A stretch of 64,000 nt of DNA from Thalassovita sp. (GTDB lineage Bacteria; Pseudomonadota; Alphaproteobacteria; Rhodobacterales; Rhodobacteraceae). The notes under the pieces were generated by a model. It was not told where the DNA came from. It made no database searches and was given only the letters and a program-made list of their open reading frames with translations. This document shows, piece by piece, positions 49,567-57,621 of the stretch. Within the stretch, counting starts at the first letter, position 1. Each line of letters starts with the position of its first letter. The stretch lies in assembly GCA_017792425.1 (NCBI GenBank), contig CP051233.1:1522402-1586401 (forward strand). Reading direction: 5' to 3'. The position numbers were made by a program, and so were the translations under genes.

Positions 49567-50796
49567 ATGGACTTCGGCATCCGAGAGGAAAACCGCAAAC
49601 TGCTGGACCGCGTTGCGGCCATGGTGCGCGATGAAATCGCGCCGCTAGCAGAAGAATATGAACAAGAGGTTGCAACAGGCGATCGCTGGCAGTTCACAGA
49701 GCGCCAGACCGAGATTCTGGAAACGCTGAAAGCCAAGGCCAGGGCCGAAGGGCTGTGGAACTTCTGGTTGACCGACAGCGACAAGGGGTTCGGCCTGACC
49801 ACCGTCGAATACGCCTATTTCGCGCAGGAAATGGGTAAGACCCCGCTGGGCGCAGAGGTGTTCAACTGTTCGGCCCCCGATACCGGCAACATGGAGGTGC
49901 TGGAACGCTACGGCACCGAGGCGCTGAAGAAACAGTGGCTGATGCCGCTGCTGGCAGGCGAAATCCGCTCGGCCTATTGCATGACCGAACCGGATGTGGC
50001 CAGTTCTGACGCCACCAATATCTCCATGTCTTGCGTGCGTGACGGCGACCACTATGTGCTGAACGGCGAAAAATGGTGGGCTTCCGGGGCAGGGGATCCG
50101 CGCTGCAAGGTCTATATCGTCATGGTGAAAACCGGCGGTGAAGAACTGCCCAAGCACAAGCGCCATTCCCAGATCGTCGTTCCTGCCGATTCCGAAGGGA
50201 TCGAGATTCTGCGCCCGATGCAGGTTTATGGCGAAGACGATGCACCGCACGGGCACATGCACATGCGCTTTACCAATGTGCGTGTTCCGGCTGAAAACCT
50301 GCTGCTGGGTGAAGGCCGCGGCTTCGAAATCTCTCAGGGCCGCCTTGGACCGGGTCGCATCCACCACTGCATGCGCGCCATCGGTCAGGCCGAGGCGGCG
50401 CTGGAGCTGATGTGCAAACGCTCGCTGGAGCGTGAGGCATTTGGCAAGCAACTGGCCCATCTGGGTGCGAACTATGACATCATCGCCGAATGCCGGATGG
50501 AGATCGAACAGGCCCGCCTGCTGTGCCTGAAGGCCGCGTGGTACATGGATCAGGGTGACGCCCGCGCCGCCGCGCCGTGGATTTCCATGATCAAGACCGT
50601 GGCCCCGCGCATGGCCCTGAAAGTGATCGACGAGGCCAGCCAGATGTTCGGCGCACAGGGGGTCAGCCAGGACACGCCTCTGGCCCACGCCTGGACCCAC
50701 GTCCGTACTCTGCGTCTGGCGGACGGACCCGACGCCGTCCATCGCCGCCAGATCGCCCGGGCCGAATTGCGCAAATACACCCAGCAAAAGGTCTGA
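49567..50796 (+). CDS. Acyl-CoA dehydrogenase
   Basis: FAD enzyme introducing a trans-2 double bond into an acyl-CoA, 409 residues. The FAD-binding strand CMTEPDVASSDATNI and the GEKWWASGAGDPRC region belong to the middle domain. The C-terminal helical domain contains REAFGKQLAHLGANYDIIAECR, ASQMFGAQGVSQDTPLAHAW and the end LRLADGPDAVHRRQIARAEL. This form is close to the ACAD10/11 group in layout. Substrate chain length is unknown. The ATG at 49567 follows GGGGAGAGAG. The in-frame ATG at 49555 gives four extra residues. Confidence 0.93.
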   Translation: MDFGIREENRKLLDRVAAMVRDEIAPLAEEYEQEVATGDRWQFTERQTEILETLKAKARAEGLWNFWLTDSDKGFGLTTVEYAYFAQEMGKTPLGAEVFNCSAPDTGNMEVLERYGTEALKKQWLMPLLAGEIRSAYCMTEPDVASSDATNISMSCVRDGDHYVLNGEKWWASGAGDPRCKVYIVMVKTGGEELPKHKRHSQIVVPADSEGIEILRPMQVYGEDDAPHGHMHMRFTNVRVPAENLLLGEGRGFEISQGRLGPGRIHHCMRAIGQAEAALELMCKRSLEREAFGKQLAHLGANYDIIAECRMEIEQARLLCLKAAWYMDQGDARAAAPWISMIKTVAPRMALKVIDEASQMFGAQGVSQDTPLAHAWTHVRTLRLADGPDAVHRRQIARAELRKYTQQKV

Positions 50797-50814
50797 TCTG
50801 GTTTTCAGGTAGTG

Positions 50815-50892
50815 TCCGGGGATTTGTATCCCCGGATGCGATCCCAAATAGTCCTACAATAAGGGCCGAGGCGCGTCTGCGCTTCGGCCCTT
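50815..50892. other. Two adjacent perfect hairpins between convergent genes
   Basis: TCCGGGGAT-ttgt-ATCCCCGGA (50815-50836) is followed by a 14-bp stem AAGGGCCGAGGCGC (50861-50874) with GCGCTTCGGCCCTT (50879-50892) around the loop GTCT; one pair is G-U. Neither has a T-run. They lie in the 154-bp gap between the convergent acyl-CoA dehydrogenase and antiporter genes and probably serve as bidirectional terminators or transcript ends. Confidence 0.65.
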
Positions 50893-50897
50893 GCCAG

Positions 50898-50951
50898 TTA
50901 GCGGCGTTCGCCGATATTGACCTTGCCCAACAGGATCGTGGGGACAGGCAT
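50898..50951 (-). CDS. Possible 17-codon ORF overlapping the antiporter stop
   Basis: The ATG at 50951 overlaps the stop of the antiporter gene (TGATG on the minus strand) and encodes a 17-residue peptide, MPVPTILLGKVNIGERR, ending in TAA. Such overlap allows reinitiation. It could be a real microprotein, a relic of a longer frame, or chance. I report it only for completeness. Confidence 0.2.
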   Translation of the reverse strand: MPVPTILLGKVNIGERR

Positions 50952-52207
50952 CACACCAGTTCCGGTTCGCGGCCGACCTTGCCGGCCAGTTTGCCGACGC
51001 TGAGGCCCTGCACGATGATCGAGAACACGACGACGATATAGGTGGCCGTCAGGATCAGTGGTTTCCAATCGCCGTCGGGAAGGGACAGGGCCAGTGCGAC
51101 GGATATGCCGCCCTTCAGTCCACCCCAGGTCATGATCGGGATCACGCCGGGGCCGAAGTTGCGCGGGCCACCAAGCATGTAAATCGGAACCGCCACGGCG
51201 GCCAGCCGCGCCACCAGCGCCAGCGCGATGGCCAGCACACCCGACACGAGGAAAGAGATGTCGAAGGCAACGGCGAAGACCTCGAACCCGATCAGCAGGA
51301 ACAGGACGGCGTTCAGGATCTCGTCGATCAGTTTCCAGAAGGCATCGACATATTTGCGGGTTTCTTCGGACATGCCGTGTTTCGCGCCGATGTCGCCGAT
51401 CAGCAGCCCCGCGCAGACAGCCATGATCGGGGCCGACACATGCAGCCAGACCGCCAGTTCATAGCCGCCGAAGGCCAGCCCCAGGGTCAGCAGCACCTCT
51501 AGCGGGTAGTCGTCGATCAGGCGCATGACTCGAAACACCAGCCAGCCCAGCACGATGCCAAGGATCGCGCCGCCGAAGGCCTCTTGGATAAACAGGGTGG
51601 CGGCGAATTCGACCTCGCTGTCATGTTCGCCGTGACCACCCATTGCCGGGAAAGCCATCGCCACCAGTACCAGGTAAACAACATAACCGACGCCGTCATT
51701 GAACAGGGATTCACCTGCGATCTTGGTTTCCAGCGATTTGCGCAGGCTGGCCTCGCGCAGGACACCCATCACGGCCACCGGATCGGTGGGCGAAATCAGC
51801 GCGCCGAACACCAGCGCCACCATCAGCGGCATGCCGGTGATCCAACTGAAGCCAACACCGACGATGGCGGTGGACAGGCCCACGCCCAGCGTCGCCATCA
51901 GCACCACGATTTTCCACTGTGCGCGCAGATCGGCCAGTTTCACATGCAGCGCCCCGGCAAACAGCAAAAGGCCCAGCATGCCTTCCAGCAGCGCGTCGGA
52001 AAAGTCGATGCCCAAGATCACGTTGCGAGCGGTGTCGGCCATGCCCAGCCCCGGCACGATCAGGTCCAGCGCCAGCACCGCGATAGAGGCCGCCAGCGAC
52101 ACGACCAGGATGCCGATGGCCGAAGGCAGTTTCAGGAACAGATAGTTGATCGCGCCGAAGGCCCCGGCCAACACGATCAGAAGAGAGGTGATCTGTAAGA
52201 AATTCAT
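50951..52207 (-). CDS. Sodium/proton antiporter, CPA1 family (NhaP-like)
   Basis: Inner-membrane cation/proton antiporter, 418 residues with about twelve helices. The first charged motif of the transport site, FGALISPTDPVAVMGVLREA, is followed by IAGESLFNDGVGYVVYLVLVAM, in which the ND pair of CPA1 antiporters is visible. The fifth to tenth helices contain APIMAVCAGLLIGDIGAKHGM and WGGLKGGISVALALSLP. It should take part in pH and sodium homeostasis, apt for a marine bacterium. The start overlaps the end of the EEP-family gene by four bases. Confidence 0.92.
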   Translation of the reverse strand: MNFLQITSLLIVLAGAFGAINYLFLKLPSAIGILVVSLAASIAVLALDLIVPGLGMADTARNVILGIDFSDALLEGMLGLLLFAGALHVKLADLRAQWKIVVLMATLGVGLSTAIVGVGFSWITGMPLMVALVFGALISPTDPVAVMGVLREASLRKSLETKIAGESLFNDGVGYVVYLVLVAMAFPAMGGHGEHDSEVEFAATLFIQEAFGGAILGIVLGWLVFRVMRLIDDYPLEVLLTLGLAFGGYELAVWLHVSAPIMAVCAGLLIGDIGAKHGMSEETRKYVDAFWKLIDEILNAVLFLLIGFEVFAVAFDISFLVSGVLAIALALVARLAAVAVPIYMLGGPRNFGPGVIPIMTWGGLKGGISVALALSLPDGDWKPLILTATYIVVVFSIIVQGLSVGKLAGKVGREPELV

Positions 52208-52944
52208 CGTTGAAATCCTGTGTGTTTGCCTTGGGGTAGCACGGTTTCGGTCAGTGTCAATTCCGCCCAGACCGGCAGGTGGTCGCTGGCCATCCGCGCC
52301 GGGCGCGCGGTGTGGGTGCCTGTGGCTGTGGCGGTCAGTTCCGGCGACAGGGCGAAACGGTCAAGTCGCCCGACGGGTCGCGGGGCGGGAAAGCTGGGCC
52401 GGGCCGGGGCAAACCGCAACCCGTGGGCAACGTGGTCCAGTTCCTCGACCGGGCCCCATTCGTTCAGGTCGCCCGCCAATACGGTGGGCATCGGGGGCAG
52501 GGAGTGCAGGTGGCGTACGATGGCGGCGATCTGCATCAGCCTGTAGTGGCGCAGCAGACCCAGATGCGTGCCGATCAGCCGTAGCGGCCCTAGTGTCGTT
52601 ACAAGGTCTGCGCGGATTGCACCGCGTGGTTCAAGTCCCGGCAGATCCAGGTGGGCGGTTTCTGTGACGGTCACGCCGGGCCGGACCAGCATCGCGTTGC
52701 CGTGCCACCCCAAAGACCCGCCGGGTTGGCCGAAGGGCAGGATGCGCCAGCCGTCGCCTTCCAGCATCGAATGCGGCAGGGCGGCGGGGCGCGGCGGCAT
52801 CCGCTTGTCCGCCTCTTGCAGGGTGACCACCTGCGCCCCCAGCGCGTTGATGACCGCAAGCGTCCTGTCAGGGCGGCGGCGCAGGTCCATCCCGATACAT
52901 TTCTGCAGGTTGTAGCTTGCAATACGCAGTGAAGATGCGGTCAT
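52204..52944 (-). CDS. Endonuclease/exonuclease/phosphatase (EEP) family protein
   Basis: Metal-dependent phosphodiesterase-fold protein, 246 residues. Catalytic motifs in order: ASYNLQKCIGMD, VVTLQEADKRMP (the metal-binding Glu), LIGTHLGLLRH, VLAGDLNEWGP (Asp and Asn), GRLDRFALS and the terminal ASDHLPVWAEL (Asp-His). Substrate could be DNA, phosphoinositide-like lipid or another phosphodiester. No signal peptide is evident, so it probably acts in the cytoplasm. It is cotranscribed with the antiporter gene downstream. An upstream gene is divergent from it. Confidence 0.9.
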   Translation of the reverse strand: MTASSLRIASYNLQKCIGMDLRRRPDRTLAVINALGAQVVTLQEADKRMPPRPAALPHSMLEGDGWRILPFGQPGGSLGWHGNAMLVRPGVTVTETAHLDLPGLEPRGAIRADLVTTLGPLRLIGTHLGLLRHYRLMQIAAIVRHLHSLPPMPTVLAGDLNEWGPVEELDHVAHGLRFAPARPSFPAPRPVGRLDRFALSPELTATATGTHTARPARMASDHLPVWAELTLTETVLPQGKHTGFQR

Positions 52945-52958
52945 GTTGGGATAACAGC

Positions 52959-53627
52959 ATGGCGCAAAAGGGAAGTCACGGGGTGTTCAGCGAACAGACA
53001 ATACTGGCGCGGATCGTCTGGATCGTCCTGCTGCTTTTGGCGGCAGGGGCGTTGGTGACGGCGCGCTGGTCGCTGGCTTTCGTGTCGTTGGCCACCCTGT
53101 TGTTGTCCATGACGCCGCTGTTGCTGGCCCGCTGGGCGCAGGTTCGGGTGCCGCCCAGTTTCATCGCGGCCATCGTGCTGTTCGTCGCGGGAACGCTGTT
53201 CCTGGGCGAGGTTCTGGATTTTTATAACCGCTTCTGGTGGTGGGATATCGCCATGCACGGTGGCAGCGCGGTGGGTTTCGGGCTGATCGGTTTCGTGCTG
53301 GTGTTCATGATGTTCCAAGGGGACCGGTTCGCTGCTCCACCCATTGCGGTGGCCTTTTTTGCCTTTTGTTTCGCGCTGGCCATGGGTGCGCTTTGGGAGG
53401 TTTTTGAGTTCGGTATGGATCAGTTGTTCGGGCTGAACATGCAGAAATCGGGGCTGCTGGACACGATGGGGGATCTGGTCGTGGACTCGCTGGGGGCACT
53501 GTTTGGGGCGGGATCGGGCTATGTCTACCTGAAATGGCAGGCGATGGCCGGGCCGATGAGCGTTATCGACGAATTCGTCCGCCGCAACCCGCACCTGTTC
53601 CGTCGCCACCGCAAGAAGGACGATTGA
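52959..53627 (+). CDS. DUF2238/YjdF-like membrane protein
   Basis: 222 residues from the ATG at 52959, with five or six membrane helices. The conserved segment HGGSAVGFGLIGFVLV and the acidic ALWEVFEFGMDQLFGLNMQKSGLLDTMGDLVVDSLGALFG give the pattern of DUF2238/YjdF. No function is established. An earlier in-frame ATG (52917) is less likely because it overlaps the divergent EEP gene. The EEP gene starts 15 bases away on the other strand, so the promoters overlap. Confidence 0.78.
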   Translation: MAQKGSHGVFSEQTILARIVWIVLLLLAAGALVTARWSLAFVSLATLLLSMTPLLLARWAQVRVPPSFIAAIVLFVAGTLFLGEVLDFYNRFWWWDIAMHGGSAVGFGLIGFVLVFMMFQGDRFAAPPIAVAFFAFCFALAMGALWEVFEFGMDQLFGLNMQKSGLLDTMGDLVVDSLGALFGAGSGYVYLKWQAMAGPMSVIDEFVRRNPHLFRRHRKKDD

Positions 53628-53659
53628 CGCCACCGCCGATCCGGCGTTCAGTGCCCGGC

Positions 53660-54562
53660 ATGGAGCGCAAGGACAGGATAGACGCCTTCGGGGCGGTTTC
53701 ATTGGTGGTGTTCGGCATCGTGCTGGCCTTCAACCAAGTCGTCGTCAAGCTGGGCAATGGCGGGTTTCAACCTGTGTTCATGGCCGGTATTCGGTCTGTA
53801 GGGGCGCTGGTGGTGTTACTGCTATGGATGCGGCTGCGGGGTATCCCGTTGCACTTTGGCAAGGGGACCGTGGGGCCGGGGCTGTTGTTGGGGGCGCTGT
53901 TCGCGCAGGAATTCGTCGCGCTGTTCTGGGCGCTGGATCATACCACAGTCGCGCGGGCGTCGCTGCTGTTCTACACGATGCCGGTGATCCTTTCGATCGC
54001 TGCGCATTTCCTGTTGCCGGGGGAAAGGTTGACGCCAGGACGGACCGCCGGGCTGGGGCTGGCGATGGCCGGTGTGGCGTTGGTGCTGTCGGGCCGACAG
54101 GGTGGGCAAGCCAGTCTGGCCGGTGATCTGGCGGCGCTGTCCGGGGCCTTCGGCTGGGCCGGGATTGCACTGACGTTACGGCTGACGAAACTGTCGGGCG
54201 AGCGGCCAGAGGTGCAACTGTTCTGGCAACTGGGTGTGTCGGCGGTGCTGCTGCTGGCGGTGTCGCCGCTGTTCGGGCCGTTCCTGCGTGATCCGGGGGT
54301 CTGGCATGTTGCAGGGCTGGCCTATCAGATCCTGGCGGTGGCCAGTTTCGGGTTCCTGTTCTGGGTTTTCCTGATGAGCATCTATCCGGCGTCGGGCGTG
54401 GCGAGTTTCGCCTTTCTGACACCTGTGCTGAGTGTCACCCTGGGCTGGCTGCTGCTGGGGGAAACGCTGGGTTGGAACATCATCGCCGCGCTCGTTCTTG
54501 TGGCACTCGGGCTGGTGCTGATCAACCGGCCGAGGCGACGGGCGGCTGCCGTCGCACCGTGA
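53660..54562 (+). CDS. EamA/DMT family transporter
   Basis: 300 residues from the ATG at 53660, with ten helices in the DMT pattern. The first EamA unit includes WALDHTTVARASLLFYTMPVILSIAAHFLLPGE and the second includes SIYPASGVASFAFLTPVLSVTLGWLLLGE. These are the usual paired signatures of small-metabolite exporters. Substrate unknown. It resembles the family of the transporter at 18364-19266 but is not a close copy. A repeat copy (54561-54581) begins two bases before its last base. Confidence 0.9.
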   Translation: MERKDRIDAFGAVSLVVFGIVLAFNQVVVKLGNGGFQPVFMAGIRSVGALVVLLLWMRLRGIPLHFGKGTVGPGLLLGALFAQEFVALFWALDHTTVARASLLFYTMPVILSIAAHFLLPGERLTPGRTAGLGLAMAGVALVLSGRQGGQASLAGDLAALSGAFGWAGIALTLRLTKLSGERPEVQLFWQLGVSAVLLLAVSPLFGPFLRDPGVWHVAGLAYQILAVASFGFLFWVFLMSIYPASGVASFAFLTPVLSVTLGWLLLGETLGWNIIAALVLVALGLVLINRPRRRAAAVAP

Positions 54563-54581
54563 GTATTTAGGGCAAGATGAA
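54561..54581 (+). repeat. Repeat core copy (d)
   Basis: The 21-nt core begins GAGTATTTAGGG and ends CAAGATGAA, matching copy a at 20 of 21 positions. It carries no adjacent G/C hairpin. It starts inside the EamA stop codon and continues towards the convergent SelO gene. Confidence 0.75.
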
Positions 54582-54586
54582 GCTGC

Positions 54587-56008
54587 TCAGGTGCCGCAGA
54601 ACGTCTGCTGGACCACTTCGTCCGGCCGTGGCGGTTGGGTGAGATCCTGCGCCTCTGGCTGGTCGTCATAGGGGCGGGACAGGACGGCATTCAGTCGGTG
54701 GAACGGCGCATAATCGCCGGATTCCGCTGCCGCGATCATCTGTTCGACGCGGTGGTTGCGCGGGATGAAGGCGGGGTTGGCGGCGCGCATCATCGCTTGC
54801 GGGGTGGTTTCGCGGGTCAGCCGCGCGCGCCAGCGCGGTTCCCATGCGTCGAAGGCGGCAGGGGCGGTGAACTGGTCGCGCGCCGGGGCGCCGGTGGCCA
54901 ATGCGCGGAAGGTGTTGGTGAAGTCAGCCTGGTTTTCAGCCATCGCGGTCAGCAGGGCAGAGATGAGCAATTCGTCTTCCGGGCGGGCGTCATGCAGTCC
55001 GATCTTGCGGCCAAAGGCGCGGGTCCATTCGGTTTTTATCCGGTCCGCCATGCCGTGGATGACATCGGTGAACGCCTTGATCGCCGGTTCGGTGTCCGGC
55101 ATCAGCGGTACCAGGGCCGTCGCTAGCTGCGCCATGTTCCAAGCCAGCACGTTGGCCTGGTTGTCATAGGCATAGCGCCCGTGCTGGTCGATCGAGGAAT
55201 AGACCGTGACCGGGTGGTAGCTGTCCATGTAGGCGGCCGGGCCGTAGTCGATGGTTTCCCCGGAAATCGAGGTGTTGTCCGTGTTCATCACCCCGTGGAT
55301 GAATCCGATGGCCAGCCATTGGACGACCAGTTTCACTTGTCTGTCCACGACCCCTTGCAGCAGGTCCAGCGGGGTTTCGGCGTCGGGGTAGTGGCGTTGG
55401 CGGGCAAAGTCGAACAGGATTTGCAGGGCCTCGGTGTCGCCGCGTGCGGCGAAATACTGGAAGGTTCCGACGCGCAGGTGGCTGGCGGCAACGCGGGTCA
55501 GGATCGCGCCGGGCAGGCCGCGCTCGCGCTGAATCCGCTCGCCCGTGGTTATGGCGGCCAGCGCGCGGGTGGTGGGGATGCCGAGGGCGTGCATCGCCTC
55601 TGACATCACGTATTCACGCAGCACAGGCCCCAGCCACGCCCGACCGTCGCCGCGGCGGCTGAACGGGGTGGGGCCGGAGCCTTTCAACTGGATGTCGCGG
55701 CGTTGGCCTGTGCGGTCCGTGACCTCGCCCAGCAGGATCGCGCGCCCATCGCCCAGCTGCGGGGAAAACCCACCGAACTGGTGCCCGGCATAGGCCTGCG
55801 CCAACGGGGCCGCGCCGGAAGGGATGGTGTTGCCCGCGAACACCTGCGCCATTTCTGCCGGGGTGCTGGGGGTGATGCCAAGATCGACGGCCAGTGCGTC
55901 GTTGAAGGCAATCAACTCAGGCGCGGCAACCGGAGTCGGCAATACCCGTGCAAAGAAGCGCGGGGGCAGGGTGGCGTAACTGTTGTCGAACGGGATCGAG
56001 AGGGTCAT
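54587..56008 (-). CDS. selO: Protein adenylyltransferase SelO
   Basis: Pseudokinase-fold enzyme that AMPylates proteins, linked to redox stress. The 473-residue protein has the SelO features GDGRAILLGEV, IQLKGSGPTPFSRRGDGRAWLGPVLREYVMSEAMHALGIPTTRAL and the DYG-type metal loop SGETIDYGPAAYMDSY. The third residue from the C-terminus is cysteine (TFCGT), the position held by selenocysteine in the animal homologue. Ser/Thr/Tyr targets are unknown. It has no operon partner; a GNAT gene lies 35 bases away on the same strand upstream. Confidence 0.93.
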   Translation of the reverse strand: MTLSIPFDNSYATLPPRFFARVLPTPVAAPELIAFNDALAVDLGITPSTPAEMAQVFAGNTIPSGAAPLAQAYAGHQFGGFSPQLGDGRAILLGEVTDRTGQRRDIQLKGSGPTPFSRRGDGRAWLGPVLREYVMSEAMHALGIPTTRALAAITTGERIQRERGLPGAILTRVAASHLRVGTFQYFAARGDTEALQILFDFARQRHYPDAETPLDLLQGVVDRQVKLVVQWLAIGFIHGVMNTDNTSISGETIDYGPAAYMDSYHPVTVYSSIDQHGRYAYDNQANVLAWNMAQLATALVPLMPDTEPAIKAFTDVIHGMADRIKTEWTRAFGRKIGLHDARPEDELLISALLTAMAENQADFTNTFRALATGAPARDQFTAPAAFDAWEPRWRARLTRETTPQAMMRAANPAFIPRNHRVEQMIAAAESGDYAPFHRLNAVLSRPYDDQPEAQDLTQPPRPDEVVQQTFCGT

Positions 56009-56043
56009 GGGGGGCAGATATGGCGATTTCGGGCCGGGACAAG

Positions 56044-56490
56044 TCAGGGGCGTAAGGTCATCAGCATGTAGTCCTCGCGTTCTTCGAACCTAAGGCGGGA
56101 ATAGAAGCGACGGGTTCTCGTGTCATCGCGCCGGACCTCCAGATGCAGTGCCTTCAATCCGGCACCGGACAGCGCTTTGGGCAGCGCCGTCAGTACCTCT
56201 GATCCGATGCCACGGCCGCGGACGCCAGGCCGAATGAAAATCTCGTCTACGAACCCGTCCATCCCGCCGAATTCCAGCGCCCAGCCAAAGCTGATCACGA
56301 CATAGCCGATAGGTGCGCGTTGGGGCCCGATCAGGTAGGCAACCCCGTGCGGCGACCCCGCCAACAGCGGGTCCAGCGCGGCGCGGCGGGTGGCGTCGTC
56401 CATCGCGATGCCGTGTTCGTCCTGAAAGGCGGCAACCATCGGCAGCAGGCGGTCCAGATCCTCGGGGCGGGCAAGGTGCAGGGCGGTCAC
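56044..56490 (-). CDS. GNAT family N-acetyltransferase
   Basis: 148 residues from the GTG at 56490. The acetyl-CoA motif A is IFIRPGVRGRGIGSEVLTALPKAL, followed by LKALHLEVRRDDTRTRRFYSRLRFEERE, which is motif B. The start overlaps the preceding nucleoside hydrolase stop as GTGA, which supports the GTG over the upstream open codons to 56586. Substrate unknown. Together with the hydrolase it forms a two-gene unit. Confidence 0.85.
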   Translation of the reverse strand: MTALHLARPEDLDRLLPMVAAFQDEHGIAMDDATRRAALDPLLAGSPHGVAYLIGPQRAPIGYVVISFGWALEFGGMDGFVDEIFIRPGVRGRGIGSEVLTALPKALSGAGLKALHLEVRRDDTRTRRFYSRLRFEEREDYMLMTLRP

Positions 56491-57428
56491 AGGCGGGCCA
56501 GCCTTTCTGTCAGCAGGGCAAAGAACCCGTCGGCGTCCAGGTCGCCCATGAACAGGGCGTTGGGCTGCCGCCCGGTGACGCGCCACCAGTCGGCGACGGT
56601 CATGCCCATAGTCAGTTCGGACTGGGTTTCGATTTCCACGTTGATGTGACGGCCGGTGAACAGGTCGGGCCGGATCAGATAAGCGGTGACGCAGGGATCA
56701 TGCAGGGGGGCGCCGGGGCTGCCGTATTTTTCCTTGTCGTAGCGTTCGAAGAATTCTGTCATCTGCGCTACCGCCTCGCCGACACGGGTGCCAAGGGCGC
56801 GGAAGGCCTCGTTGCGCCGCTGCGTGACCAGCGCCTTATGCGTCACGTCCAGCGGCATCACGGTGATCTGCACGCCAGAGCCAAAGACGATCTTGGCCGC
56901 TTGCGGGTCCACGTGGATATTGAACTCGGCGGCGGGGGTGATGTTGCCGACCTCGAAATAGGCGCCACCCATCAGCACGATCTCTCGCAGGCGGGTGGCG
57001 ATGTCGGGGGCTTTCTCGAACGCCACGGCGATATTGGTCAGCGGGCCCAGCGGGCAGAGTGTGACAGACCCCGCCGGTTCCGCGCGCACGGTGTCGATGA
57101 TGAAATCCACCGCGTGCTGGTCCTGCAGCGGCATCCGTGGGTCGGGCAGGACAGGGCCATCCAGCCCGGTCTTGCCGTGGACGTGTTCCGCTGTCACCAA
57201 GGGCCGCCCCAACGGGCGGTCGCATCCGGCAAAGACCTTTATGTCTGGCCGACCTGCCAGTTCACAGACCTTGCGGGCGTTCAGCTGGGTCAGCGCCAGC
57301 GGTACGTTCCCGGCGACGGCAGTTATGCCCAGAACCTCGATCTCCTCGGGGCTGGCCAGCGCCAGAAGGATCGCCACGGCGTCGTCCTGTCCGGGGTCGG
57401 TGTCGATGATGATCCGGTGTTTCTGCAT
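56487..57428 (-). CDS. Inosine-uridine preferring nucleoside hydrolase
   Basis: Cleaves the N-glycosidic bond of ribonucleosides for salvage. The 313-residue protein begins MQKHRIIIDTDPGQDDAVAILLALA, containing the calcium-binding DTDPGQDDA motif. It continues with LGITAVAGNVPLALTQLNARK, LCPLGPLTNIAVAF and a second Asp in PLHDPCVTAYL. Substrate preference cannot be read. CAGGAGG precedes the ATG at 57428. The downstream GNAT gene is coupled to it. Confidence 0.93.
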   Translation of the reverse strand: MQKHRIIIDTDPGQDDAVAILLALASPEEIEVLGITAVAGNVPLALTQLNARKVCELAGRPDIKVFAGCDRPLGRPLVTAEHVHGKTGLDGPVLPDPRMPLQDQHAVDFIIDTVRAEPAGSVTLCPLGPLTNIAVAFEKAPDIATRLREIVLMGGAYFEVGNITPAAEFNIHVDPQAAKIVFGSGVQITVMPLDVTHKALVTQRRNEAFRALGTRVGEAVAQMTEFFERYDKEKYGSPGAPLHDPCVTAYLIRPDLFTGRHINVEIETQSELTMGMTVADWWRVTGRQPNALFMGDLDADGFFALLTERLARL

Positions 57429-57511
57429 CGCGGCCTCCTGTTGTCCGCGACCCTGCCGCCTGCACCGGGCAAAGTCCATATCTCCGGTCGCGGTCAGGGG
57501 AATCCCGCTTG

Positions 57512-57532
57512 TTATTCTTGGCCCAAATACCC
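57512..57532 (-). repeat. Degenerate repeat core copy (f)
   Basis: On the minus strand the 21-nt core reads GGGTATTTGGGC...CAAGAATAA, 16 of 21 matches to copy a. It lies in the gap 57429-57621 between the iron-binding protein and the nucleoside hydrolase, next to a terminator. It has no clear hairpin partner. Confidence 0.45.
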
Positions 57533-57570
57533 ATTGCGCCCCCTGTCCGGGAGGGGCGAGGCCAAAGGAA

Positions 57571-57601
57571 AAGGCGGCCCCGTTGCCGGGACCGCCCTTT
57601 T
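57571..57601 (-). terminator. Terminator after the iron-binding protein gene
   Basis: GGCGG-c-CCCG (57573-57582) pairs with CGGG-a-CCGCC (57587-57596), loop TTGC; on the minus strand the stem is followed by TTTTCCTTT. It lies just beyond the stop of the FbpA-type gene. Confidence 0.7.
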
Positions 57602-57621
57602 TGCCTGTTCACCTGGGCCGG

